From Micromussa lordhowensis (Eukaryota > Cnidaria > Anthozoa > Scleractinia > Lobophylliidae): DNA of 64,000 nt. Both the position numbers and the translations under genes were made by a program. The first letter of the stretch is position 1. Every line of letters begins with the position of its first letter. Location of the stretch: the NCBI GenBank assembly GCA_964020085.1, contig OZ026599.1, forward strand, positions 26,248,829-26,312,828, written 5' to 3'. Shown piece by piece: positions 44,901 to 55,540 of the stretch. The notes below the pieces were generated by a model. That model was not told the DNA's origin. It was given only the letters and a program-made list of their open reading frames with translations, and did no database searches.

Positions 44901-47900
44901 TATTATTAACTGTGTATGTGCAATTTTTTGTTGTGAAAAAGAAAATTGAATTTTGACATGATTGTATTGTAGCACATACATGTACCATGCCTTAGTAAGA
45001 ACTATTTTGAAACTGAAAGTTAGCATAAAATTGAAGTTATTCAAAACTTTAGAAAAATAGATTTTCAACAACCTTCTGTTGCGTTTGCCAAACTCTGACA
45101 AAGGAAACAGAAGGTTGCGAAAAATCAGGTTTTAACAGAGTATTAATAATCGGTTATTAGTTTTTTTATTAGCTATAAATTATGTTCAATGCTGATTATC
45201 CAAATGACATACATGTACCATATCCATACAATGTACAGCATACTTGGACAGAAGTAATGTACATTATTTTTTCAAAGCATTTGTTACACTAAATTGTTTC
45301 TTGACTCCAGATTTAGCTGTCATTCTTAAGATATGGGGAGGCCAAAATGACAAGTTCCAACTTATTATTGAATGGGAGGTTCATCTGCCATCCCTGCAGT
45401 ATCTTGGAGATCAGGTAATTCTGACTGTAAAGTAAATTTTAAAAAAAAAACTGAATATGAATTGTATAATTTATAATAGGGTGAAGGCAAGTTTTATTTT
45501 ATATATTTTATGTACCGGTACTGGAATATTAATTGGAACAAATTGTAATTTAATTTTTTGCTGTTGTTATTAAATTTTATAAGCTCTTCTGTTGTGCACT
45601 GAGGTATATTATTTTATTATTTACCGGTATCTATAAGGTGAGGTCCAGTAAATATGGATACAACACTGTAATCTTTGGTCTGATTGATGGCTACTATGGT
45701 GCCCCTGCCGTCCAGTCGTCAAATGAGGTAAGAGGGGAGTGAAGATTAAAGCAGGGCTCGAAAAAAGTGTCATCCAGTCATCCGGGATAAGTAGATTCTT
45801 CTTCTGGGCAAGTAACTTTTCACTCTCACTTGCTAGATGGGCAACTGGGCTCAGGCAAGTAGTCTGTGCTCTAAGTCAAAAAAGAACAAACTAAGACTTT
45901 AGAGCTTCTTGTCCCACGGGCTAGCTGGAATTCAAGTTTTTTTGGAGCCCTGTTAAAGGTAGAACCAAAATTAGTGAAATTTATCAATGAACTGATAAGC
46001 AAATATGTCTATGGACCTTTTTATAGGTGTCTTATAGAATCAGTCAAAGTATCCTTCTGCCTTTTCGATTGTGCCGTTGATATTTCAAGGCTAATAGGGT
46101 GTCATAATGTGCTTTTTCTCTGTCGTCTAGGCTGGAAACAATGGTGAAATGCCAGGTTCACTAAGAACTGATTTCATTAAGGTTGACTTGGATCAGGTAC
46201 AGCTATGTAGTTAGAAGGCAAGAGTTTTAAATTCTTGTAGTATGTTATTTCTATGTATTTTTTAATGAACATTAGGATGTGTTCTTGAATTCATGTTCTT
46301 GTACATACAGTACATCAAGCGTCTTACAGTAGCTGATTAATCCATGGCTAATCCATGGTAAATGCAGGAGAGAACCAATTTGTCCATCTTCAATAAACTG
46401 AAAAGTGAGGTTCAAGTACATACATGTATACATGTACATGTAGGCAACTAGGTTCTTTTTTTCATTCTGGATCACCACATTTTATCCAAGTCTAGGCAAG
46501 ATCAGTCTTTTAGCTAGCTTTGCCAGCAAGTTTGAAGTGCATGTTACAAGCCTCTTCTTCTTTTAATCTTCCTTGCCTGTGCTTCTCAAAGGCACTGAAA
46601 GAAAAACATGTGAATTGTTAGATCTCAATAAGTACTATCCTTACTGTAACATAGCATTAACATAAGACAACACTTTATTTACCATGCAGGTATGAACTCT
46701 TTACAGATCTAGGATTTCAAAGAACAGCTACATGTATTACAATATTACCAAGAAATTCATAAAAGATGCTTGGCATCAACACCAACAACAACAACAACAA
46801 ATTTCTAATAATCTTAACTTTACATGAAGGTTAGACTTGAGTACTTAATAATGTATTTACTTCATGTTATAGGTTCATACATCATGTAAACTATCTTCTG
46901 TTCAAAGGTAGGTTATTAGCAGGTTTTTTATGAGAAGTTAGCACTGTTCAGTGCTGTACACATACTAGACTTGCCATGAGTCTACCTCATAAGAGGTGAG
47001 CTGCGAGGTTTTAGCCCGCGAAGCAGCCATTCAAAGGTTGCAAAGTGTCCAAGCGATTGATGAAGTTCGTCCGGCGGGTCATGAATAAACAAGAGGAAGG
47101 ACTTTTCCGAATGTCTACAGACATGCAACCTCTTAGTACACTATAATTCAAAAGTGGTCTCTGATAGGGTTGAAAACTGAAAATATTAGAAACTCTTGTT
47201 ATTGAAGTTTACACTATTATTCATGAAGAACACACACTGAAACAGTCCGTAATGAAAATCTGTGAACATTGGAAGTGGGCCATCTCTTTTTCTACCCATC
47301 ATTTCCTACATGCAATTCAACCCCTATATTAAATGGTCACACTCATGGAAGAGGATAGTGGGTGCTTAAAAGGGTTTGGGTGAAAGGTGAAAACAATAGA
47401 AAAACCCTCATCAGGACTTTGATAACTGCAGCCTTATAGGGGTGGCCATTTAAGAGGTTGGACTGTAGTTTGTAATTTCCACATGGCATGCATATTGAAG
47501 CGTATATGAAGACTTGTTAACACTACTTGTATCAGTGCTTTCAATAAGATTTGAAGTGGGTGGCTACCTCAGAACAGCACCCGCCAGAGTAATATGAGAA
47601 GCCCAGGAGAATTTCTCTCTGGAGAATTTTTCAAAGTTAAATATACCCGCTGACTTTCAACAGAATACCTGCCGGAGCTCCGGCGGGTGCTGGGTTCTAT
47701 TGAAAGCACTGCTTGTGTAATAATCACCTTATTGACTTCCAAACAATAAGCAGCGATTGATAAAGGTGATTATCATGTGCAAATAATACTCTGACTGGAG
47801 TCGTGGCACATTGCCACAACTACATTGTATAATGTATAATGTATAATGTACATTGCCAAAGCAACATGTACACCTGATTCTTTTAAAATAGCCACATATT

Positions 47901-50900
47901 TAAAATGGGAAAAACTTAACTGAAAAAATAAAGTTAATTTCGTTTTACATTGTATTCTTTTAGTTGTTTACTGGCTGTGTCTTGAGCAACTTATAGACTT
48001 CTACTCCAAACTTCCCACATGTATCATAACTCAATCAGGGATGATGCATGCTTTACATTGTACCTTACTACTTAAAACTGTGTATTTTGTCCCTGTACTT
48101 AAGAGTTGAGTTGGTCTTTCTCTTAACAGGCTACAGTCAATGCAGAAAGCCATCCTAAGTTCTCAGCTGTCAGTTAAAGATGTGCGTCAGTCCATCCAGA
48201 GCAAAGTTGAATCTGATATGAAGTGCACATCACAAGTGAGTGCTAGTTCAGGAAAAAAAATCAATGGTTTTTCGACACTGGCCTTTAATACTGATGTAAT
48301 TTTTTTTGGAGCATATATATATGCCCATTTTGAAATTAGTTTGCTTTATCTGTGAAATTACTGTGCTAAATATTTTTACAATGATCATCCATTGTGGAAT
48401 CCCTTAGTTTTCTCGTACATCTCAAAATAACAAGTTAATAATTGTAATTTTCTCCTGGCACATTTGTGTTGCAGTTGTCAGAAGAGGAGATGATAAAACT
48501 GAAGCTTAAACTTCTAAGAGAGGAGTGCTTGTCAAAGCAGAAACTTTTGTTTAAAGGTTTTTCTTATTATTTTATAATTGTATTATATTATTATTTTATT
48601 ATTGTTATAACTTCACTTCATGTATTTTGTGGTTGATATTGAAATAGCATTCTACTGATGTGTTTTTAAACCATGATTGAAATAGTTACTACATTATTAT
48701 TTTTTGAACAACAGAAAGAGAAGAGGAGCGTAGTGCCTTAGAAAAGCTTAGAGAACGAGGTGAGCTCATTATACTGTCTGGTATCTACAATCCTTTTCAT
48801 GCATTGATCATGCGCATAAGTCTCAAGCTCAGCACAAACTACATGTAAGAGATTCATGAAAAATCCCCTCTTGTGCACGCGTAGGGACAGTGCGCATGCG
48901 TTAATCATGAAGCAGCTATTGTTTCCTTTCTACAGCTGTTGTAGCGGGGAAAGTTTGGAAGAGCAGTGCACACCATTCAACATTGAAAATAGAGGCAGTT
49001 TTGTCCCTGCTTGATGATGCACAAATTCAAACCAGCCGAATTTCATGCAACATTTTGCGCAGAAAAACTTGCAGAGACAACACAAATCTCCCAAACAGAA
49101 CTTCGTAAAAACGGGCATGTCACACGACGCAGATTGTCACCCCATCATGTCCGTGCTTCTTGTTCTTGCAACGTGTCCCCTAGTCTATGCCGACCTTTAC
49201 CGACATGTATATCTGTGAGGTGTCTGTTTATTACTGAAATCGAATTTTAGCGCAACTGATAATTATTAAAATCACTCCAAACTCTTCTCATCTCGTTTTC
49301 AATACAGAAGCAATCCTTAGAAAGAACAGAGCAGAACTGGTCTCTAACAGAGCATCTTTGCGAGAACACAAACAAGCACACTTAGAGAAAAGGTACGTGG
49401 ATCAACCCTCTCATTCGTAACAGTGATCAACATTTGAATTCTCGTTTCAGCAGCAATACATTGGCAAGAATGTGGAGGTGTGGTGGCCTCATGGTTAGTG
49501 CTCTCGACTCCGGATCGAGCGGTCTGGGTTCAAGCTCTGCCCGGGACATTGTGTTGTGTTCTTGGGCAAGACACTTTACTCTCACAGTGCCTCTCTCCAG
49601 GTGTACAAATGGGTACCGGCAAGTTTAATTCTGGAAATAACCCTGCGATGGACTAGCATCCCATCCAGGGGGAGTTGAAATACTCCTAGTCGCTTCATGC
49701 TACAGTGCTACAGAAACCGAGATAAGCCATGTCTCAGGCCTGATGAGCTACTTAGCTCGTATGTAGACTTTAAGCCTTGTCTAGATTCGCAAGCATAATT
49801 TACTGGTGATGAGGATATCTTAACTATCTTTTTTCTTTATCTTACAGAGAATCGTTCGTAAAGTTGACCACTCAGCTGAATTTTAGACGGAAGCAGCTCA
49901 TCTCTGAACTAATGGATATTTACCCTATAGTTGAGGTAAGAAATAGAAAATAGCGCACAGGTTGTTCGGTTTTTCAGTAATTATCCAGCTTAGTGTAAAC
50001 AGAACAGGATATCTGAGGGAATCAAAAGTTTATGCACAATTACGATCACAGGTTGCACCCGCAAAGGAATCGTTTCCTTTCATTGCACTAGACTGATTTG
50101 TGTAAAATATAAAATCTTATGGTTGTAAATTTATTCAAATTCGCAGTAACTTTTCCTGGGACGAGTAAGTCGCTTGTTGTACCTTGTTGTAGTATGTATA
50201 CACCGTAACCAGGAACTCATATGATTCCCACTTCCCACTTGGTTCATTGATACGTTTTCTATGAGTGAAAAGTCAACGAGGCCTAGCCGAATTTCGAAGT
50301 GTCTGTGAAGAGGATTTAGATAAAGTTTTGAACGACTAGTAGATTTGTACTAAAACAATTAGATTATTTGTTGTTGTTGATGTCTGTGCGTGACATGTTG
50401 CGCTAGAGAAATTTCGAGCTCACAATCTAATTCACGGTTAAATGGAAGTGGAGTAATCTTGCATCCAGTTGAACGGTACTATAATTATAGCTTTCTCTTG
50501 CAGCTACAGACTTCAAAGGAGTTTCTCATTTGCGGTGTACGGCTTCCTAATTGTGAATCAGACGAATTTCAAGGTGAGAAGTCAGAATACACTAGTTTCT
50601 TAATGTACCTTATTCAAATAAAATTATATCCACCACAAAGTTACTTTTGATGCATTTTACATGATGTATTTGTTATTTCCAGCTATGGACGAGGAGACCC
50701 TGTCGGTTGCCCTTGGTTACACGTGCCACCTGGTCAAAATGATCGCTCAATTTCTGGATCTACCTTTGAGATATCCCATGAACTCCCGCGGCTCGAGATC
50801 CACCATTATGGATTTTGCGATAGAAAAAGTTGCGGAAAAAGACAGAGAGTAAGTAACAACAGAAACATTTCATTTCATTAAAATCTGGATCATTGGATAA

Positions 50901-50948
50901 TGCAATTCAAGAGTTTTCATTGGCTTAGCCATCATGGGCTATGAGCCA

Positions 50949-50982
<34 letters not shown>

Positions 50983-51109
50983 GAGAGTTTTGATTGGCTT
51001 AGCCATCATGGTATATGAGCCATTATACCATGATCTACAAAAATGGTGAGCGTGTGCGTGATTTTTTGGGCCTTTTTAATTCTTATTGTAGTCTAGTTTT
51101 CTGTATTTG

Positions 51110-51163
<54 letters not shown>

Positions 51164-51166
51164 TTT

Positions 51167-51199
<33 letters not shown>

Positions 51200-51205
51200 A
51201 TTTAT

Positions 51206-51240
<35 letters not shown>

Positions 51241-54200
51241 TTAATTATACCATGCTCTACGAATATGGTAAACGTACGCGTATTTTTTTTTTAGGCGTTT
51301 CTATTGTTCGTTTTTTTTTTAAGTTTACTTTTGCTATATTTTTGGGGCGTTTTCAATAGAATAATTATTCCATTCGCCCTTGTTGGATATGAGATGATTA
51401 TAGCCAACTCGGCGCTATGCGCCTCGTTGGCAATGTACCATCTCATATCCCACGCGCGCTTGTGGAATAATTGTTAAGTAGACACTTCAAGAATTGGGTG
51501 GTAAATAATGTCCTTTCGCTTTTCAGATTCCCGTTGTATAATAAAGGCAAAGAAAAAATCCAATTTTACTATGGTACCTTCCTTTTGAACAAGAATATAG
51601 CTCAGGTAAGATTCTGTACATTACTGGCAAAAAATTTCGGACAATTATATTTTCGGGCGAAAAGTCTAAGTGTTCGAAAATAAAGTCGTCCGAAATTTTT
51701 AAGCGTACTAAACATTTAAAAAACAGTAATTAGCTTTTAAGTAGCTCCAAAACTTTATTTTTACGTCTTGGAAGGAACTCTAGTTGAGACACTGCTTGAG
51801 ATACGTAACGGCATGGTAGAATTTGTGCCATTTTATTGTCGGTGTTGATTAACTGTCATTTCCACAGCTGTTGTTTAAGTCTAATTCGTGTTTTTTTACG
51901 CGTAAATTCTCTTTAGCTATGTTTCAGCATTGTAGTGTCCGACATTTTTGTCCAAAATTTGTCCGCGATGAGATAAAACGTGTCCGAAATAAAACGTATT
52001 GTAAGTAACTAGAAGGGCTTCTTTGGCTGTAAAAGTTTCAATCCGCCGCTAAGACGTCTACAGAAGGTCTGTAGGTGAGTTTAAAGGATTTTTTTTTGCT
52101 AATTTCGTAGACTTCAAAGTGACAGCATCATATCTTCCATACGAGCTCTTACGACGGAAGTCATTACTTGTCATCTGCTGCGCTCCGTATACCTTATTAG
52201 GGTTGAACCGTTATTACTGTGTGTGGCTTTCCGTTAAGTGACACACTGAGCTTGGGCTACCTGTGGCAGTATCGGAACAAAAGGAACGCGTTCAATTTGA
52301 ACCACGTGTATTTCAAGTTTTCCGTATTGCAATGTCACTGTTCTGTCAAATCAAAGCATTATCGTTATGGTTTTATTGTTCTTGCTCTATTTTGTTTTTC
52401 GGTTGTTATGGAATCGTGGGAATCTCCAAATACAGTGAAACCTGTATTAAGCGGACCCCATATTAAGCGGACACCCTCTATTAAGTCGGTGGACACCAGC
52501 TTGAGTCCCTAAATGTTCTTCCCACATTTACTGTACAATAAACCTGCATTCAGCGGACACCTCTGTTAAGCGGACGCGGACACCAATATTAAGCCATTTT
52601 GTTGCACAAAACCTGCAATAAGCGGACACTTCAAGGGCTTTTTACTTCTAAAAGCTCAGCTCAGACACCTTTCAAATTGTTCAGCGATGTCGTTTTAAAG
52701 CTAAGTAGATTGTTCCAGATTGATGCATTGACTGTCTGGACATTATGCTACGAGCAGTCTTTGATCTTACACTGTGTTACAAAAGGGTTAATAATTAACT
52801 ATTATTGCTGAACCTGTTTAGAGCGGACACCCTTTATTAAGCGGACACTAGTGAGGGTCCCAACGGTGTCCGCTTAATACAGGTTTCACTGTAGTATACT
52901 TCTAACTCAACGAGAACAGTTGCAATAAGTTGTCTTCTGTGTTCTTAGCTTCGCCAGAGTAACAGCCTGGGGACACCAAACTTACGTAACACTCTACCAA
53001 ACTTAAAAGACTTACTTGAAACGAAATTCCGAACAAGGTAAGTGAGTAACCAAAGCAGAGTCAAACATTCGTAGCCATGATATGAAAAGGTAAATTTAAG
53101 GACCCTCTTAACGTACATGTGAGAAAACCTTTTAGCTTCAAGATCTACTTAAAAACCTCTTTCGTTCTCACGGGAACGCTTGCTACCCAAGATCGGTGTT
53201 ATATTTATTGTGGTGTTTGTCTATTTGAACTTTTTGTAAGAAACCGTACGCAAAACGCGACGGCAATAGCAACGAGAACGTCGCCAAGCAAAAAGCTTAA
53301 TGAGCAAAATGAGTCTGTACATTTCGAAGTCAACAACGTGAAATGAACAATTTCATTTGTTGTCAGTTTTTGTTTGTTTGTTTATGTTTTTTGTTTTGTT
53401 GTTGTTTGGTTTTTTTTGGAGAAGGTGAAGAACTACTACGCCGGCTAGTTTTTCGTATTTCTATTTGGAACTGAACGACGACTATTCAGCAGACACTGAA
53501 TAGATTTCTAGGTAACTACGAAATTCTGTGACCTATATTAATCATTATGGTGTCCTATTCTTCTAGTGGCTCGCATAAATCTGCACCTCTCACAATAATA
53601 AGGAAGTCTCCATTAAAACGCGAGAAAAAGCGACCCTCCACCTCAGGTTCTGGCGGCTCTTCAGAATCATCTCCCTCTAATCCTAAACTAGATGACGTGC
53701 TTCTAAAGACGATGAATGCTTCGACATCCGACGTAAAATCTGCTGTACAAACGCCAGTGACTGCCGCGCAACTTAATCAAATGCAGAATGTAGAAAATCC
53801 GGTTAGCAAGGGAGCCAATTCGAACTCGCTTAGTCAGCGTAATCTAGGTGACTTGCCAGAAGAGACGGCTGCGATGGATGAAACAGACAGACCTGTTTCA
53901 GCACCTCCTGGAGACACCGCTCAGTTACACATTCCTTCGCAAGGAACAAGCCACAAGTTTCTGGAACAACAACGAATTAGAAAAGTTATTAAACACGAGG
54001 ACGATGTTGAAGTGAAAGCTAAAGCCTCCAGAACACTATCTTTCAAGTCGCGCAAGAACACCAGTTCAGAAAGAAACAAGTTACTCAGACGAAATAAAAG
54101 TGTTGACGGAAGTCATTCATGGAAAGGAGCTCGACCGAAAGTTGCGGAAAGTCCTATTAATGACTGGATTAAAGTTGATCGCCCCAGTCTTCAAAAAGCT

Positions 54201-55540
54201 GCAAGTTTAAACCAAGGTAAGATCGGCACATTAATTAAGGCGGGGGTAAACATGAATAGGGGGTGAAATTTAAAGTAAGATTAAAAGGAAATTGTTAGGA
54301 TTAAGATGGGTTGAAAACACTACCAGACAGTTGACCCCCGCAAAAGAGAGCCCCAGGTTGCTAAGGGACTGTTTGGTATCCGTCTACTAATTCTTCACTT
54401 CAAATTTCAATTTTCTAAATCCATCAAATCTTCAACATTTCATATTTTCCTCAATTTAACCTTTCCGTTGAGAAAGAATATTTCTTTCCCAAAATGCCCA
54501 AAAATCACCCAAAATTTACACAAAACCGACAAACAGTGGTTAAAGTGTCCATATCATCAAACTTTTTATTTTCCCATTTGATTCTATGTTTCAGCAGCAT
54601 TTTGTATGAGCTACTAACTTACATTTACAGAGGTAAAACAAGCGAGATGAGTCAAGCCTGAAGTCACGTGTTCCTTAATCTACGTTACAACTCATTCAAA
54701 ACGAAGGGAAGACTGGTGCGAATGGTGGACCAAAATGGCGGCAAATTTGAACGATTTTAAAACTTCTAAAAAAGATTGCATTTTATCCAAATCGAATTTT
54801 TCTTTCGCAGAAGTTCATAGGATGATATATAGAATCAGATAAGAAAATAAAAAATTTGACGTATGGGCACTTTCATGAAATGAGCAGAGAGGCTTAGTGT
54901 CGCTTGAAACGTAACCGAGGTATTGGCAGAAAGGCCGTGTTAAGCGACGTCAAAACAGCCCTCACGTGTACCCCCGCCTTAAACCTGAACGCTAAAAAGA
55001 TTCTTGAGTCTGAGAAGAATCTCGGCAGGAAGTGACTAGGCCATTTCCGAGTTCTCTTGTGCCTCTGGTTCAAAACGAGTCTTCGTACAAAACCTTTCAT
55101 AAAGAAATGATATTGATTTACAGGATAAAGAACCTGTAGACGGAACACGTGAAGGGCTTTGCACGAAGACGTCATCGCCGCCATATTGGATGACGTAAAC
55201 ATTGTTCTTGTCATCCAACATGGCGTTTGCGATTTGAATCTCTCGGGAATAGTCGGAAACCACAAATTGCAAAGGAGTGTGCTATACGGTAGTTTGGAAA
55301 CGTTATTATCCATTTCATTTAACGCATTTTTTTCTCATTTCAGATACTACATCTACAACAAATGGCGAAAACTCTTCTGCGAATAGAGACAGTAATGAAA
55401 AAACCGCTCCCTCAGAAAATCCCGCTGCGCCAAGCAAACAAGTGATTGGTAATGAAGGAATTCGCTCAAAAGGTCTCTTCGATGTTGAGGGAACAATTGA
55501 CTTCGATTTCTGTGAAAATGGCGACATAGATTTAAGATGA
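38928..55540 (+). CDS. UVRAG: UVRAG, UV radiation resistance-associated gene protein
   Basis: Subunit of the Beclin 1-VPS34 class III PI3-kinase complex II (yeast Vps38 counterpart), acting in endosome maturation and autophagosome traffic. Nineteen coding exons: 38928-38984, 40185-40317, 42540-42574, 43424-43487, 45311-45414, 45638-45727, 46131-46196, 46873-46907, 48130-48235, 48475-48556, 48715-48759, 49308-49392, 49848-49935, 50504-50573, 50683-50848, 51527-51605, 52949-53037, 53567-54216, 55344-55540. All phases agree; total 2241 nt, 746 codons plus stop, against 699 in human. Residues about 20-165 form the C2-like domain ([29 protein letters not shown]). About 190-330 is a charged coiled coil. 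About 330-465 is the conserved C-terminal fold ([29 protein letters not shown]). The rest is Ser-rich and probably disordered. The first ATG precedes the conserved region by about ten codons. Confidence 0.95.
40341..41822. mobile_element. 1.48-kb TTAA-flanked element (Kolobok-like)
   Basis: Inverted ends GGTATCAGCCAGGGTTCA and its complement (with one extra base near the right end), flanked by TTAA at 40337-40340 and 41823-41826. Contains a partial transposase gene at 40539-41204. TTAA targets occur in piggyBac and Kolobok. It is in UVRAG intron 2. Confidence 0.88.
40539..41204 (+). pseudogene. Truncated Mutator/Kolobok-type transposase
   Basis: The ORF encodes 221 residues; Met29 (40623, MPAKKKKR) is a likely start, followed by a basic nuclear-signal-like stretch. 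CxxC at 143-146 and Cys 170/175 form a probable zinc ribbon, and [20 protein letters not shown] plus [14 protein letters not shown] match, from memory, the N-terminal part of proteins annotated 'Mutator-like transposase domain' (PF20700). The conserved catalytic part that should follow is absent: the protein ends within 15 residues, and the rest of the element has no matching ORF. Probably an internally deleted, non-autonomous copy. Confidence 0.65.
43015..43170 (+). mobile_element. tRNA-derived SINE of a second type
   Basis: Head GGCCGAGTGGTTAGGGCGCT has an A box, an anticodon-like stem (CTGGACTGGGAATCCAG) and a B box (GGTTCAAGCCC). No acceptor stem pairing, so not a tRNA gene. The following sequence differs from the 10138 SINE core. 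It is in UVRAG intron 3. Confidence 0.7.
44295..44698. mobile_element. hAT-like element, CAGACATTCCAACC
   Basis: 404 bp, ends CAGACATTCCAACCC and GGGTTGGAATGTCTG, flanked by CCATCA at 44289-44294 and 44699-44704. The interior shares GGGGGCATGCCCCC with the element at 16675. It is in UVRAG intron 4. Confidence 0.85.
45752..45952. mobile_element. hAT-like MITE, CAGGGCTC
   Basis: 201 bp, ends CAGGGCTCGAAAAAA and TTTTTTTGGAGCCCTG, flanked by TTAAAG on both sides (45746-45751, 45953-45958). It is in UVRAG intron 6; a partial relative lies near 35390-35560. Confidence 0.82.
47533..47711. mobile_element. CAGTGCTTTCAATA MITE, copy 2
   Basis: 179 bp, same family as 25613-25797 but in the opposite orientation. 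It is in UVRAG intron 8. Confidence 0.82.
49470..49778 (+). mobile_element. tRNA-derived SINE, copy 2
   Basis: Same family as 10138-10430: A box TGGCCTCATGGTTAGTGC, B box GGGTTCAAGCTC, core TTCTTGGGCAAGACACTTTA, tail GAGCTACTTAGCTCGTATGT. It is in UVRAG intron 12, sense to the gene. Confidence 0.82.
50884..51475. repeat. Duplicated repeat with two long hairpins
   Basis: Two adjacent copies of a roughly 73-bp unit (TGGATCATTGGATAATGCAA) are followed by two copies (51131-51241, 51361-51473) of a hairpin whose arms include TTGGATATGAGAT and ATCTCATATCCAAC around GCCAACTCGGCGC. It is in UVRAG intron 15. Confidence 0.85.
52433..52891. mobile_element. TA-flanked MITE, CAGTGAAACCTGTATTAAGC
   Basis: 459 bp; inverted ends CAGTGAAACCTGTATTAAGC and GCTTAATACAGGTTTCACTG flanked by TA. 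Many interior copies of TTAAGCGGACAC. It is in UVRAG intron 16. Confidence 0.88.
53567..55540 (+). CDS. UVRAG: UVRAG C-terminal disordered region, exons 18-19
   Basis: Exon 18 (650 nt) and exon 19 (197 nt) encode about 280 residues of low-complexity sequence rich in Ser, Lys, Asn and Pro, with basic stretches near the start ([14 protein letters not shown]) and short conserved-looking pieces such as [14 protein letters not shown]. The protein ends in an acidic tail ([16 protein letters not shown]). Human UVRAG also has a long disordered C-terminal tail of different sequence. The exon 18 donor at 54217 (CAAG/gtaaga) and exon 19 acceptor at 55343 (TTTCAG) keep the frame through to TGA at 55538-55540. 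Confidence 0.88.

Noticed and set aside
55036..55313. Minus-strand ORFs of 78 and 139 codons within UVRAG intron 18
   Set aside because: They overlap each other in different frames, lack start context and show no domain.
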